From positions 4,464,001 to 4,528,000 of the forward strand of contig NC_063273.1 of assembly GCF_910591885.1 (NCBI RefSeq): a DNA stretch of 64,000 bases, read 5' to 3'. The notes under the pieces were generated by a model that did not search any database, was not told where the DNA came from, and saw nothing but the letters and a program-made list of their open reading frames with translations. This document shows, one piece after another, positions 13,735 to 27,349 of this stretch (positions are counted from its first letter, which is position 1; every line of letters begins with the position of its first letter). Source of the stretch: Bombus terrestris (Eukaryota > Arthropoda > Insecta > Hymenoptera > Apidae). A program made the translations under genes and the position numbers.

Positions 13735-13850
13735 GGACCTCCTTCTTTCCCTTCTCCTTCTCTTTCTTCTTCTTCTTCTTCTTCTTCTGCTTCGTCCGCT
13801 GGTTCTTCCTCTTCTTTTCTCTTTGCTTCTTCGTCTTGTTCTCCTGCTCG
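13735..13850. repeat. pyrimidine tract with (TTC)n
   Basis: C/T-rich sequence with about eight TTC units at 13764-13788. It is part of a run of simple repeats that begins with CGCG/GCGC dinucleotides at about 13258. Confidence 0.9.
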
Positions 13851-14841
13851 CGTCTTTTATAAGGTCGCTGATACGCGGAACAAGTGGAGCGGACGTGATC
13901 ACGGATTGACGGGCAATCGGGTGGTGTAGAGTCAAGAGGTGTAGAGGGAAATATTACTCCATGTTTTGCTGTGCGAGTTTTGATGCGCGATGGCAGATTA
14001 ATCGGTTATTTTTCTTTCGTGGAATTACTTGGTATCGTGCAGGAGTCGCTTTCGTTAGCGGAAGAAGGTAAAACTGTTGTCGCTTCATCTACGACGAGTC
14101 GTTTTCGGGACTACGTTGAAAAAGATCGAAGCGACTCCTGATATTCGTCGGACTCGATGACATGAAAATTCGATGGGGCGCAATTAAGGGTCGAGACGGA
14201 AGCTCGACACCCGAGGATCGATGATTGGCGTGTAACCCAATCACGTCATTGCACCAAGCGATCTCTTTGGTACCAAGGGAAAGAAAGGCCAGAAGAGGAA
14301 GAAACGCCGATCGATTGAGTGCTTTTCACGATCCATTAACTCTGCGAGTAACAGAGCGTTCCTCTTAACGCGATAATACGTTCACGGTGTCGCGTTCTGA
14401 AACTACCGGATGTTAGCGAAACGCAAGCCGCAACTTTGGAAAGACGATACAAGATCGACAAGGAGAATGTGTCGACCGGTATACTGGCGTTAATTTTTCT
14501 TCCACTCGATAGCTTCGAATTATCCGCCCCTTCCCTCGCACGGACCTTCTATCGTTCTCTTTGATTCAAGGTTAATTCGATCGCTTAAAATTCCAAATTT
14601 TATGTAAATACCCATTAAGTGGAAGAATAAAGTATCATTAAGAAACGGAGATAAAAAAATTCGAAGCTCGCATGAAATCGTTCGAAAAACAAACTTCCTG
14701 TCGGCAGATTCTTACATAATCGAGGCCAAACAAGGAAGCCATCGATCCAGGAGACGGGAGGAAAAAAGAGCACGGATTAAAAACGCGTTAATTGAGAGCC
14801 GATGACTCGATGAAAAACGTGCTACAGATGTTTCGACTCAC

Positions 14842-14897
14842 CGACAATGTTGGTCCTCTTTCTTTTCGTGCTCGATCCTTTCGATTTCCTATCGTTC
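14842..14897 (-). other. candidate 56-nt micro-exon
   Basis: Read on the minus strand, a strong acceptor (pyrimidine run tgttcccttttttgctttt then cag, AG at 14899-14898, with a CTCAT branch-point-like motif about 25 nt before it) is followed 56 nt later by a GTGAGT donor (14841-14836). Two frames are open. One reads RKSKGSSTKRKRTNIV, a basic stretch like a nuclear localisation signal; the other reads RKDRARKERGPTLS. The third frame has a stop. The length is not a multiple of three, so skipping would shift the frame, or it could be an untranslated exon. I do not recognise a family. Strong acceptors followed by a donor within 200 nt are expected about once or twice by chance in this much DNA. 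Confidence 0.25.
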
Positions 14898-17800
14898 CTG
14901 AAAAGCAAAAAAAGGGAACAGTATGAGTCGTTGATCGATAATCGCCATGAAATTAAAACGATAGAATTATAACAGAGGATACAGTCGTGCAAAAATTGGA
15001 TACCATACTGGAAAAGGGCAAAAAAATCGATCCTGTCGAGCTTGTTTCAAGTTCAATGGTCTCTTGGATTTGAATAGACTCAAATTTCGGTTCAATCGGT
15101 GTCAATTAAAACTTAAGGTTTTTACGCGATTAACGGGATATCCCCAAACCATAAATCTTCGAAATGAAGATGACGCGACAGCCACTTTACAGATTTAATC
15201 TATAAATCTTAGTTTATAGTCAGTGGTATACGCAAGCTTATCCATCTCTTTCATAGCCTAGTTTCGTCCGAAGACTCTCGCTCGAAAGTATTAGATTTTA
15301 TGTTACGGCGTAACAAAACGAAAGAGAAACGGTCATGAGTTAACGAGCCATTTACCCGTTACGCTTTAATTTGTGCAACTGTGCTTGCACTCTCTCTAAA
15401 CGACGATCAATCGTCGGAATTAACTTTCCGCTTCGCTTAAGTCCTCGGAAGATCGTTAAACTAGCGAGAGTTAATGCGTCGTTCGCCCACCGTTCGATCG
15501 ATTGTAAAATTTGAATGTCTCGTCCCTTCCGAGACCGGCTTTTAGCTTAGTTTTCCCATTAGAAACGTAATCGACGTTATACGTTGCTTGTTAGCCCCGT
15601 GCTCGTTTAAAGTCGATCGATTTCGCATTTTCCAGCGATTTTCTAGGAACTTCGATTATATTCGTACAGCGTAATTGCGCCGTTTCTATTAGTTCTAGTT
15701 TCTAGTTTATCTCTTCCTTTATAATCGTCTATTAGGATAGTTTATATCACACAGTAGCTACTCTTACTTTTAATTTTAATACTTTTAATCGCGAACTTTT
15801 AATCATCTACGATTTACATGCACATCATTCGTGTCCATTTCCAACACAAAATATCCCCACAGTTATTCCCTAGAACGTTCGAAGCAGTTTCACGGCATCT
15901 GCTGGGGAAAACTGGACTGATTCAGCCTGGAATCTGGAACGAGCCCATGCAATGCGTTATCTATTCGACGTGTTCACCTATCTGGCCCGGATTGCACGTG
16001 TGTCGTACACCCACACACGCCGCCAGGTCCGAGAACACGTCGATACGGTTCTCGGTTACCTAATCGCACCGGTGTTCCATCGTCCACGGCATTGTCTCTC
16101 TTTCTTTCCCGTCCCCTTCGCCCCACCGCCGTTCTCCACGGAGGCCCGGTCCTACGGTCGGGTTCAACGACGCGTGAACGCAAACTTTACTCGTTCCATT
16201 ACATTTTCTACTTGGATAATCTGGTGCAGTTGGAGAGCTTGTTGCCGACACGCGGTGTCACGTTCCAAAAACTGGTACTATCGCTCCTATTCGCGTACAC
16301 GAATTTCCACATCGAATTTAGAATATTTGGCGGATGCATCGTGGAAATTTTCCTCGATGCGTGGAACATTAGCTCGGTATATTTCTCGATCGCAGAATCG
16401 AACGAAAGCAGAAGGCGTTTCGATATTGTTCCGACAAAAGATCTAGCGAATTCGAAGAAAGTAACTAGCATCGCAACACATAGAAACTTCGCAATCACAA
16501 GTAACTATATCCGCGCAAACTGTGAATTTTAATTCCAACCATCTGAGCCAAAAATCAGCCTGCATCCTATCGCTATCGCAACCACGCGAAGAGAAACCAG
16601 AGATGTTGCAGAAGGAATGCCGCGGAGAAGCGTCGGATAGGCGAGCACGCGGGTCATTAAATTTGCTCTCGCGGTTGGGATTATCGACCGGGCTCTCGTT
16701 GCCTCGTTGCCTCGTTTCCCGTTTTATCTGTCGGCCGGATCCCGTGTTCTCCGGCGGCGACACGGTGCGAGCCGGTCGTTCGCGTTTCGCGGATCCGCCT
16801 GCTCGAGAGATCTTCGCCGATAGATACGCGCGATGGAAACGCGCGAAACGCGCGCTTAAACACCCGGACAAATTGAGGCCGGGCAGCGTGTCCGCGTTCG
16901 AATCGCACTGCACGCTCTGCCGCGTAAATATGCGACCGCGTGGGCCGTGTTCCTGCACGCGAGTGTCTACATTTTCCAACTTGGTCTACCGAATCTAGCC
17001 GTCATCTTTAAGCTTCTTACCTGTTAAGAGCATTTTTATTTGAGAATTTAGAAGGTCAGAATATTTCATTTTCTTGATCGTTGCGAAGGATACGAGTTTA
17101 CTGTTTAGCTTGTAAAGATGTTGGTCTAATTATCGAACGAAAATGCTCGATATTATTTCAATCGTAGTTTCTCGAGATTGATTTGATCGAAGAACGAAAG
17201 TTTCAGAAACTGTGCATTTTCTCTTTTCGCTTTCTACGTCCTCTACGCTCCGTTCTATGTGATTCCGCGCGTGATATTTTGGAATTATTATCTTCAACGG
17301 ATACTATAAAGTTAACTTAGCTAAGAATTGTGTTCTACGTTCAAGACGAAAGTACAGAGTTCACTTTTGACTGGCCGAAGGTGTCTGACCATGAAGCAAA
17401 GGCGGCAATAGTCGGAGCGAGAAAGGAACGAGCGGCAATAAACGTCGGTAGAAACGGTCGAAGATTGGCCGAGATAAAACTAATTGGCCGCGGTGAAATA
17501 ACATAATAACTGGATAAATATCCATCAGGCGTCACCGAGTTACAGACCAATCAGTGATACGACGCTAAATATCCGAATATATCGATGACGTTAGAAAAAC
17601 CGATTCTCTATGGAACAATTACAATTTCATTTATCTTTAAAATTCGATGCAATTAATTTAAATTATTCAATTCCACCATCGAAAGTTACTCTAGATTCCA
17701 CTTCTAGATAAAAATTCTCACTTTCGGTTCAACGTATCAAATTCTACAATCACATAACTCCTTGGGAAGCTGCTTTTTCACTTTTAGACATCAGAACCAT

Positions 17801-20800
17801 ACTTTCTCCTGACTAGAAAACGAAGGAAATGATGCCAATATCTTGGCGTTCTCAGCTTAGAAAAAACAAACAAGTCCAATAAATTTCCCAAGCGAAACTG
17901 CGAGCGTGAAAGAAGATCGTGGATGGCGCGAAACGAAAAACGAGGTGCAGCTTGATATACTGGAGGGAAAGGTTAAGTCTCTCGGCGAACGATACGTTAT
18001 ACGTTGCATTCGTACGAAAACTAGTAGGGCAACGTAGCTCGTAGCTGCCCAGAGGGTTCTTATTATATGAGCCACGTATTCGAGTTATCCAAATGGAAGG
18101 ATTAAACAACGTATCTCGAATGAAATTGGTACTACTTGCAACATTGAGCCACACAGTCCCGTCCGCTTCTTCCTTTCCCTCTCGTATTCCCTCACGGCAT
18201 CTGTTTCTTTTCTCTCTGACTTGGCTGGCTGGCAGCAATAAATATGCTGATTAAGCGGCAACGTACCGCCGGTTAATTTGCAGTATATCAGTATCCAACA
18301 GTGCATTTTAATTGGTCGTGAAGCATTATTGCAACGTATAACCAATGACGCCACACATCAACCACCGTCCCTGTTGGCGCTTAGGGCGCGAATCCTACAA
18401 TTCTGGAAAAATCGATCGAACCGTGTGGCCCGTTCAAATCGAACCGTCGTTCTCTGACTCTGACCGTGATTTAAAGGTAAACGCTTTAACATCGTGTAGA
18501 TTCGAAGATCGTTGACCTCTCATAGAATAGAAATTTTAAGGAAATTAAAAGATTTTAAGATTTTAAGATTTCTAGATTAGGATTTGTCCCCGAATCCGGA
18601 ATGGCAACCGTGTTTTCTAAATTTCTCACACTGAAAGGTAAATGATCCTAAATTTCTAGCGACAAAATCGTACAACTTTCATCCCCGTTAATTCTCTGAT
18701 TTCACCGCGAACAACATAAATAGCAGACTCTCGTGCGAGGCCGCGAGCATCGATTTCACGCTGATAATTGCCGTCTCGTCCGCTAGCCGAACATCAGACG
18801 CGCGAAATATTCTTCAGCGATGCGACGAGAAACCTAAACGCTCACAATGAGCGAGATTGCGCAACTGTCGTTGCAGGTTTCATTGCAAAATCGCGAAAAG
18901 GTCTGCTCGCGACATCGATCCTGCGGCAACCTTGACGCGTCGAAGACTAGATGCAGCAGCGAGCGTGAGACCACGGCCTATTTAGCTGCATCGTTGCACT
19001 TTACCGCCAGGAGAATCGAGATCGCGATACTTTTTATCGTTTGCACGATTCGATCCGTCGTTTGTTCCCCCCTGCCCCACCTCCTTACGGAATTCCACTT
19101 GATTTGTCTTCACCAATATCGGTGCCAATCATCGAGCATCTTTTCTCATTTAGAATTATCGTCCATTCGCGCCTCCACACTCTACTTGTTCTTCCCTTGA
19201 ATTCTCGGACTTGGCACGCTTTTGTTTCGCTCCTGGGAATTCTTTCGACTCAATCGGATCGTTCGCGATCGTAATCTACGTATGGCGAAGGAAGTAAACG
19301 GTGGGAATTAATTTTTCTATTAAGCGTGCAAATTAATTCGGCACCTTCGTTCAAGTTTACTCGTTTCTAACTGAAGTTCATTAACGACAGTTCATTTTTG
19401 CCTGTATCGTTTCTTGTTCCAACGAATTTATTTTCAACTTCGCCAGATCTAGATCCTTAAAGTATTTGCAAGTATTTGCTAATTGATACCGCAGGCGAAT
19501 TTCAGACAATTTCAGTGGGCAATCGGCAGGATATCGAGGTAAGCGAATGATTTCTAGGACGAGGATGCGCGATGTTAGAGTGGTTCGAACTTGGCAGAAG
19601 AGCTAGAAGATACACCTAAGGGTCACTAGGGTAATCGTTCTCGAATCAGTTTCATTAGCCCCGCGTATCGGCGATGATCGTTTATCGGTAAAACTAATCT
19701 CGCGCGTTGGTGAAATTTCGCGGCAATAAGAAACCTCGGTGACCCTTTGCTCTCCGTGTCCGAAGACGATGCGGTTGTAGTTTCCACGAATCGTCCATTA
19801 TACGGAGTGTCTTAGTTAAATATGCGTCTTAATCCGAGTTCGTCTCCTTTACTCAAAAAGAGTCTTGTACGGCCGATTATTTTCCTTCCAGACAAATATC
19901 CCACCATTGCCATCCGAGTGCTCCGCCACTTCCAGCGAATTCCAACAACAAAATTGACAATAATGCACAAAGACACCCGGTAGACGCGATCCGACTCGTT
20001 GCTCAACCCGTCTCGCAAGAGCATAACCTTTGCAGAGACGGACCAGCGACGCTACGGTTAGAAGGAGAAAGGCGGAGGGAAAAAGGCGAAGGGAAAACGG
20101 GCTACACGTACATAGCCAACGAACCGGCAATTATCGTCGCGCTGGATACGGGCCGGTGTTATTGCGACCGGCTGCCGGGGCCGCGTACTCTTCCTTCGAT
20201 AATTCACCGCGTTCTACGGAGTTACGAGCCACTCCGCGTTTCGACTAATCGCGTCGATAACGCGCTCGCACTACTCGTCCACTATCGTCGCCAGAAATCT
20301 CGAGACGCTTCCGTTCGAATCAACCGAGTCTCCCCTAAGTACCTCTCTTGCTTTCCTTCTCTCGCTCTTTCGCGTGACCGCGAATATCTATTCGCCTTCG
20401 TGCGTGTTATCTGTTATTACCAGTCTATTTACTTAGGGGTATTAACGAACCTCCACCTAGTCGGGATATCTCACGAGCCTGCAATTGAATTATTAGACAA
20501 TTGCTCGCTCGATGCTGAGAGCCATCCCCCGATCACAGAGATTCGCGTTTCGATCGTTCAGAGAAGCTAATTTTTATATCTGGTCGGTTCGAAGAAAGTT
20601 AGAGACTCGGTCGAAGAACTTGGTAAATTGTACGGCGATCGGTGTTGGGAATGCACGAGGTTAAAACCTTCGCCTATCGCTGCAACTAGTACGAAAGTCA
20701 CGACTCCTCCGTGAGACTTCGGTTTTTAAAACCGACAGATAAGGCGGCCCGTTTAAAGCTTTATTCAATTAACGCGTTCTCCGCGCGAATGGCGTTCGTA

Positions 20801-23800
20801 ATTTCACGAACGGTGGCTGCGATCGCGAGTTATGACGTCTCTCGCAGCCGCCCGTAAAGATTCTGCCGCCTTCTTCTTTATCTAGCCACGAAATCAGCCC
20901 CGCTATCCGCGTACGGCTATTCTACGCCCTGTTTACGAGTCGACCGGTCGACGTGCACGCTGATAGCTGCGTGGCAATTGCTCCTCGATCGCCGCCACCA
21001 TCCCTACGGATAACAGGCAATTCGCCGACTCTATCTTAAGTGCGTCACGGCTGCTCTTAACGCTTAACGCCCACGATTCGTCCAGCTGACCTCTCTAACG
21101 AGGATGTTTCCATAACTCGCAAAATTCTGGGTTTATTGGTTTCAGGGTAAAACAGAAGGTGATTTATAGTAGGACGTATCTGTAGTTTACAAGTTTAAAT
21201 TGCTTCCTCTTTATGCCGAGGAACTTGGAATTAGATAGATAACCTTGAAGTTTCGGCTTGATACGATACGAATATATTTATAGTATAATTCTTATCATTT
21301 CTACGTATCTTCTTATAGTAGTATACGTTTTTATGACGATGTAATAGTTATCTTTAGATTTCTCTGCGTATAATTTGAAAGAGACCTTGAGACAGCCGTA
21401 CGACCAACGAAACTCTAAAATATCTAGCGGCAGATTCCACCATCTCTACCTACAAAATATAGCTCCTAACCGTCTATCTCCAAACCTTGCCATTTATCAA
21501 CTATACGATCAGATACGGGTCCGTCGTTGAATATTCGCATCGAGATCGAAAAGGTCGATTCTTTGTAGAGGGAGGAGGCACGAATTCCAAGTGGACTAAT
21601 CGCGATCTCGTGGCTGAAGAGGGCGGTTGAAATCGGAGAGGACGTTGGTTTTTCTGCTTGCTCCCTTTACCTCCATATTTTCTCGGTAAGGATAATCGTT
21701 CAGTGGAACGCGCCCGAAATAAAATTTCGCCGAAGCACGTACGAAGAAACTGGTTTCCGGCGAGCAGGCGCCCCTCTCGACGATCTTTCTCTCTTTCTCT
21801 CCCTTTCTTCCTCGTTACTTCCCCTAATAAACGAAATTAACTTTCCGCGGACGAGCGACCGAAAAAGCGGTCGCGATCGTCGGAATGCTCGTCCTCCGCG
21901 AGCGGATCTTCGCGAGTAGAATCCTTACAAGGATCGCACGCTTACGTGCGTGCCTCGACACTCGGCTGGCTCCAATGACGCCAGTTAAATAAACCGGCGA
22001 AGGACAGCTTTCATGATTGATCCTTCGTGATAAAGTTTTCTCGTATTTGTAGCTAAACACGAATGCAGGTTAATCCTTTTTACGTTACAGACGGAAAGGC
22101 AATTAACTTCCAGAACTATTCCTGGACAAATTCACAAACTTCCAAACGAGAACACCCTCTATATCTTTGTAAACGTTTCCAAGAATCTCAACGACGCTGG
22201 AAAATACGAAATAACGCAGTAATCGGGTAATGCGAATTCGTTATACGTCGTACTACTCGTTGGACGACGAACAAAGCGAACGATCGCAGCGGACTGTCGA
22301 CGAATTTTCTCGGATGTCTGTTGCCATTGATCGGCGATCAGAAACGCTGAATCGGCACGCCACACGCTCGATTACACGCGTTTATTGCAACGACGTTCGA
22401 TTAGCACGTTTAATTTATCGAGCAGTTTACACGGCTGAATATGGTCCAAGCCTTTACCGTACCGGAGATATGCTAATGCAACGCGATAGTTAGCCAATAC
22501 TCCGCTGCTATCCGGCGACTATCACCGCGATCGCGACCGACTATTGCTAGCAATGGGACCGCTCTTTGCCTCGATTCGGACACTCTCACGCGTTATCGTT
22601 CCACCTCCTCTTCCCCTTTCTCGCGATTACCGTTTTCGAGTCAGGAACTGTGTTTTAGGAATTTTTGCTAAACTCCGCTGGATAATTTAATGGCATTATT
22701 TTAGTCGCGAAACTGGAATCGAATTTTACGGATAATAGTTGTACATTTTCGAAGAGAGAAAAGTTCGAACGGCTATTGTGGCCGTTTGTTCGAAATACGA
22801 GTTCTATCCGATCGTGTAAAAAGCGACGGAGAAAAAGGCAAAACGACCTCGACGCTACCGTGCATCGCACTTTCTTGCAAAAGGGAATTGATAAAACGAG
22901 TCTCCTTCACCTGGATAAACAGTCAGCTCGCTACGATCCTGTTCGATTTCCAGCACGCTTTCACGATTTCTTTTGGATTGCTCTGCAGACCTCGTCGTTT
23001 TCCAATCGCGTGTCATCAAGATTCAACGGAAATATTAACGAGACTTGAATTTTGTAGCAGTGAAAGTATCCTATTTTCGAAAGAAACCGCCAATCCTTTT
23101 CCTTTTCGATAAAACATCCCACGAAACGTCGAGAACACACGAAATCGCTCAACTCAGATACAGGCAAACTGTAACCGACTTCCGTTCACTTTAATCTTCT
23201 CGTTAAACGTACGCACACTTTTCTCGAGGAAATTATCGCCAAGACGATCGATGCTTCTTACTCGCACGCGATTATCGGTCATCCAGGCACGCGTATTCCA
23301 TCGAAGCACATAAAAATCGGCGCGATCGAGAGATCCTTGTAACCGATCGACCGGTTGCATTGAGCAATAATAGAAGCCGTTGAAATCACGAGAGGGACGT
23401 GCGTCATCGCGCAATTTGCGCAAGCGATTCTAGTCGACGCTGAGCGTCTTTAATCGCTTAATTGTCGCGGCACGCGACCCTCGCGGACGCTAACCGAGTC
23501 TCCTTACCCACTTTTACCTCGACCGGTGACATCGACGTCCAGCGTTTCCCTCACCTTTCACCGCCTGTTACGCACGCTTTTAGCGCGAGTTACGAGTAGC
23601 GTGGGCCACTGGCCTAGATCAGTGCGTTTCGTGTTCTAACCAAATGCTACGAGCTGAAATTTCAATTGAAATTTGTCGATTCACGTTGGAGAATCGAACG
23701 GGATTCGTGGCCTTGCTCACAATGATTTATCGCGATTTCGTTGCTGAATCGGATGTGATGTAACGTTACACTTACGTAAATATTATTCCAATATTATTCT

Positions 23801-25592
23801 AGTTATAGAGTTCTGATAGAAATGAAGAGAATGGAAAATTCCATTGACTGTCGCATACCTTCGAGAAATTTACACTTTGAATTTTCCTTTTTACCCGCAA
23901 TTTCTCTAACTTTATATCCGTCCGTGATGCGTACAAGGTTAACTGATCATCTAACGCAACTTCGGCCGAGCGAACGTTATTAAAAAGGATCTAATCCTAT
24001 CAAGAAACAAACGCGTGGAATTTCAACGATTCGCGTACAAGACTCGATTGCAGTGGAATCGAACGATCGTTCAAGCATGTTGATCACCGGCATCTCGACA
24101 AGGATCACGAGAGTTGTATACGGAATATATCGAATGTTCGCCGTGATGTTATTCCTTTTTTTCCTTTGCTTTTAATGGAGTATCCACAAAGGCTAGACGA
24201 GTGGACGAGATGGAATCTCGTGGTAAATTCCTGGCGAGTCGAAGGTGGCCTGGTTCCACGTAAAATTTCCTGCCGCCACGGTCCGACTCACCGAACCGAT
24301 GACCCAGTGACGCGCTCAACAAAGACCGCCTCATACTGTGGCCGGTTTTTCACGAAAGGCACGCGGTAAACCGAAATGACAACTTGACCGTCACGATCAG
24401 ACCAAGCGAACTAAAGCCCAACGTTAAGAACGTATCTCTTTTTCACATTGTCCACGTTATTGGAAGAAATCCTACTTTCTAGGCAATATTTTTACACGAA
24501 AGGATGAATAAGCCACGCTTTGGTACTCTGAATGGTACTATTAAGGATGCTTAAAAATAAAAAGATTAATCTTCTCGCTGTGAGTAAGAGTATTTCTGCT
24601 CTTTCTCGTCCGTTTCCTTTTTTAGAAGTTATAACGAGCACGATATCGAGTTTTTCTCTTCGTTTCGACTTTCTAAAGGACCATTCAACGCGAACTGCCC
24701 TCGGTGGATCTCAATTGACGCCGCGTTAAGCATCGTTTATCAGGCTAGATTAATTATCTGTCATGAGAAGCGTTAACGCACAACGCTTTCACTTACTCTT
24801 CGACGACGTGAGGCCGGCCTTAGTAGCCCAAGACTTTTACAATTGCACCGTGACATTCTTTTTAAAGGATGCCGTATGTTATCTCGTTTAATGCCTTCGA
24901 CCCGGTTACCACCAGATTACCTTGTCGTTCAAAGCTGCCTCGCTCGTTTATTTTTACGACGGAGGCCATCGTCAGCGTTATTTACAACGCTGCTAACCCC
25001 TAACTGGAAAATATACTACGCGCCCTACTCTTTGAAATTCTTACATGCAGCCGACGAGACTCGACAACTCGGCGCAATTAGCGCAAAGGGTTATATCCAA
25101 CACGGTACGTTCAAACGTCGATCCCAAGTTCTATCCATTGCGAGAGACGCTTCAACGTTCTCATACGAATATCCAGGTTTCCATAACTTACGTGTAATTG
25201 TCTGTCGATTAATTCGAATCAAAAGTCACGAGAAAGAATATCGTGTCGATGAGCGAAAGTCGTAAGAAGATTTAAAATTGTTAAATTCTTTTAGAAATAT
25301 CGGGTTCGTGCATCTGTAGGGTTTCGTAATCCTAAACGTCGCCAAAGTAATCACTTTGACCCATAATTACAAGGTTTGCTCTTCTTCCTAGAAAAAACCA
25401 TTCCAATCCCTCGCTAATTAAATCAGCCGTCGGCGAACCACGCCTCCGATCGATACGGAACGCACGAAAATCGTGGAACGCGATTAAAATTGTCGCGTTT
25501 AATTACGCGAAGCAGCCAATCACTTCCGACGACGGTAGGGCGCGGCTGAAGGGTGTGCCAGACAGCGCCCTGACGCGTCCCGCAGTAACGCC

Positions 25593-25695
25593 AGGAAAAA
25601 AAAGGAAAAGAGAGAAAGAGAGAGAGAAAGAAAGAACGGAAAAAAAGTACATAGGAAAGAGGCTCGAAATCAGAAAGAGAAAAGAAGAGAATGGA
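25593..25695. repeat. purine-rich tract with GA and GAAA runs
   Basis: About 100 nt of A/G-rich sequence on the plus strand, containing short (GA)n and (GAAA)n runs. On the minus strand it reads as Phe/Leu/Ser-rich open frame without other support. Confidence 0.8.
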
Positions 25696-27115
25696 GGGTT
25701 GGGCAGCCGTATTGGGAAATCCATTGGCGGAGGACAGATGGCTACGAGACGGATAGAACAAAGGAGAAAATGTGTCTGGAATGACAACGACTGTTGCAAC
25801 GATTGCTCGGGCCCATTGTGTTTGCTTAATGCCTGCCGCGGCTTTAATTGTCGACTGTCGATCGCTGTTCGCTTAGGAATTTTACTTAACCTCCATTGAC
25901 ACGCTTCTGTTTGTTTCACGGAAGAAATGATCGCTGATGGATTCGAGCAATTATCGTTGCCGATGAGAAGGATGCGCGATTCGAGGTTTGTCGAAACGCG
26001 TTATCGTTCGTGAATCACCAAGTATCGAATACTTTTGGGGACAAGAATGAGTAAACCAAGTTGATGCTCGTTAATCGTTTAACGCCCACAAACATCTGAC
26101 GATTTAACCGGATTACAGGTATTAAAGACAAAGAAAAGCTAAGGGTCGAAAGCGTAGGTACATGAAAGTAAGATTTTAATAACATAATACAAAGGTAGCG
26201 AATCGAAACTCGATACCCGATGAAACTCATCAGCTAATCACCTAGATATTATAATAGAATCTTGAAAAGGGGTTGGAAGCCTGCACTCTGACATTCAACC
26301 AAGCGAAACTATCGATCTTCTTGCAGCTTCTATCCAACCGTAACCGAACGATCGCTTTTAAGACGATAGAGTGTTAAATCTGTACGAAGTAATTCGCGAT
26401 ATATTAATAAATTCGAACAAAATCGGAAAGAAACTGGGGAAAGAGATCGTTGGAATGAAATTTTCCGAACGAACGAACTCACTGATCGCATCGAATCACC
26501 ACTCTTACGCTTTTCTCCGAAAGTACCCACTTTACCGTTTCATCCATTGTACGTCATTATCGTCCTACGCAATGAAACAACAATTTTCCATGACGCACGA
26601 AGAAGTACGACTCGCACGCGCGCAGTGAAGCGTATTTCTCGGTCAGCGTCGCGAAATTTCTCTAAATCGACGCTGCAGACTTTCTAACATGCATCACGGC
26701 TGAAAGAGGTTATCCGCCGCGAATTCAACTAATTGCACGTGTTTGCGATCTGGTTAACGGGCCGATAAAAAACGTGGTCGCGCGTCGCTGATCTCGCGGC
26801 CCCTCGCTCCTTCCTTAGCCGTCTCGCTCGCGCGAGCCATCGAAAGTAACGCGGAAACTGACCTGTCTTTTCTTCTCTTCCTTCTTTTTTCTTCTAACTA
26901 CATGTTGTCTGACAATTACGAAACGTGAAAACTTCAAGATCAAAGTTTAATCGATGAAAACGTAAATTTTGTATAATTCGATCTTAGACAGATATTTAAT
27001 AGCTGACGCGAGGGATCGTAAAACCAGATACGAGATTAAGTTCGAGCGATAATGCGAGTATGGTGGATTCGAGGATCGCGGATGGTAAATTTTAAGCGGT
27101 GTAATTTACAGATAC

Positions 27116-27349
27116 TTAGCAACGCGTTTCGAGGCTCTGCAGAACATGATGCAACAGAGTTTCACACCGTCGAATAATCATCCTCCAATTTGTTTCACAT
27201 CTCAACAATTTCATGCCACCATGGGCGTGTATCATCTCCCTTTTTCTTCTAGTGTACACAAAAGTTTTTACCGCTATCAGTACACGCTCCATGTCCTCGA
27301 GAAATTGCATTAAATCTGTGATCTGTCTTAACAGTTGCCGCCTAAACAT
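27116..27349 (-). other. unassigned short ORF, 77 codons
   Basis: Starts with ATG at 27349 and has a stop codon in frame just upstream, so it would be a self-contained small protein (MFRRQLLRQITDLMQFLEDM ... LLHHVLQSLETRC). The prediction is strongly helical, with regularly spaced Leu, Ile and Met among charged residues. It contains two CET-type Cys-Glu-Thr triplets and no signal peptide or membrane segment. I do not recognise a family. On the plus strand the same DNA carries a strong acceptor (ccctttttcttctag, AG 27251-27252), which argues for coincidence or for a decoy. No promoter, neighbour or codon-usage support. Confidence 0.14.

Larger units (their letters stand above)
8340..14840. other. 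gene-free region rich in simple repeats
   Basis: Holds the GA, CT/CTAT, TGC, poly-A and TTC repeats and the two duplicated word pairs listed separately. An 8-bp inverted repeat (gtcaccga ... tcggtgac) lies at about 10350-10390 and a 14-bp palindrome at 10498-10511. I see no coding signal. Confidence 0.6.

Noticed and set aside
16443..16998. Overlapping open frames of 158-178 codons on both strands
   Set aside because: Simultaneous openness in opposite strands indicates stop-poor composition; no motif or splice support.
24356..24367. aaggcacgcggt, identical to the 5' part of miR-124
   Set aside because: The remaining mature sequence does not match (taaaccg instead of the expected continuation) and the flanks do not fold into a convincing precursor hairpin.
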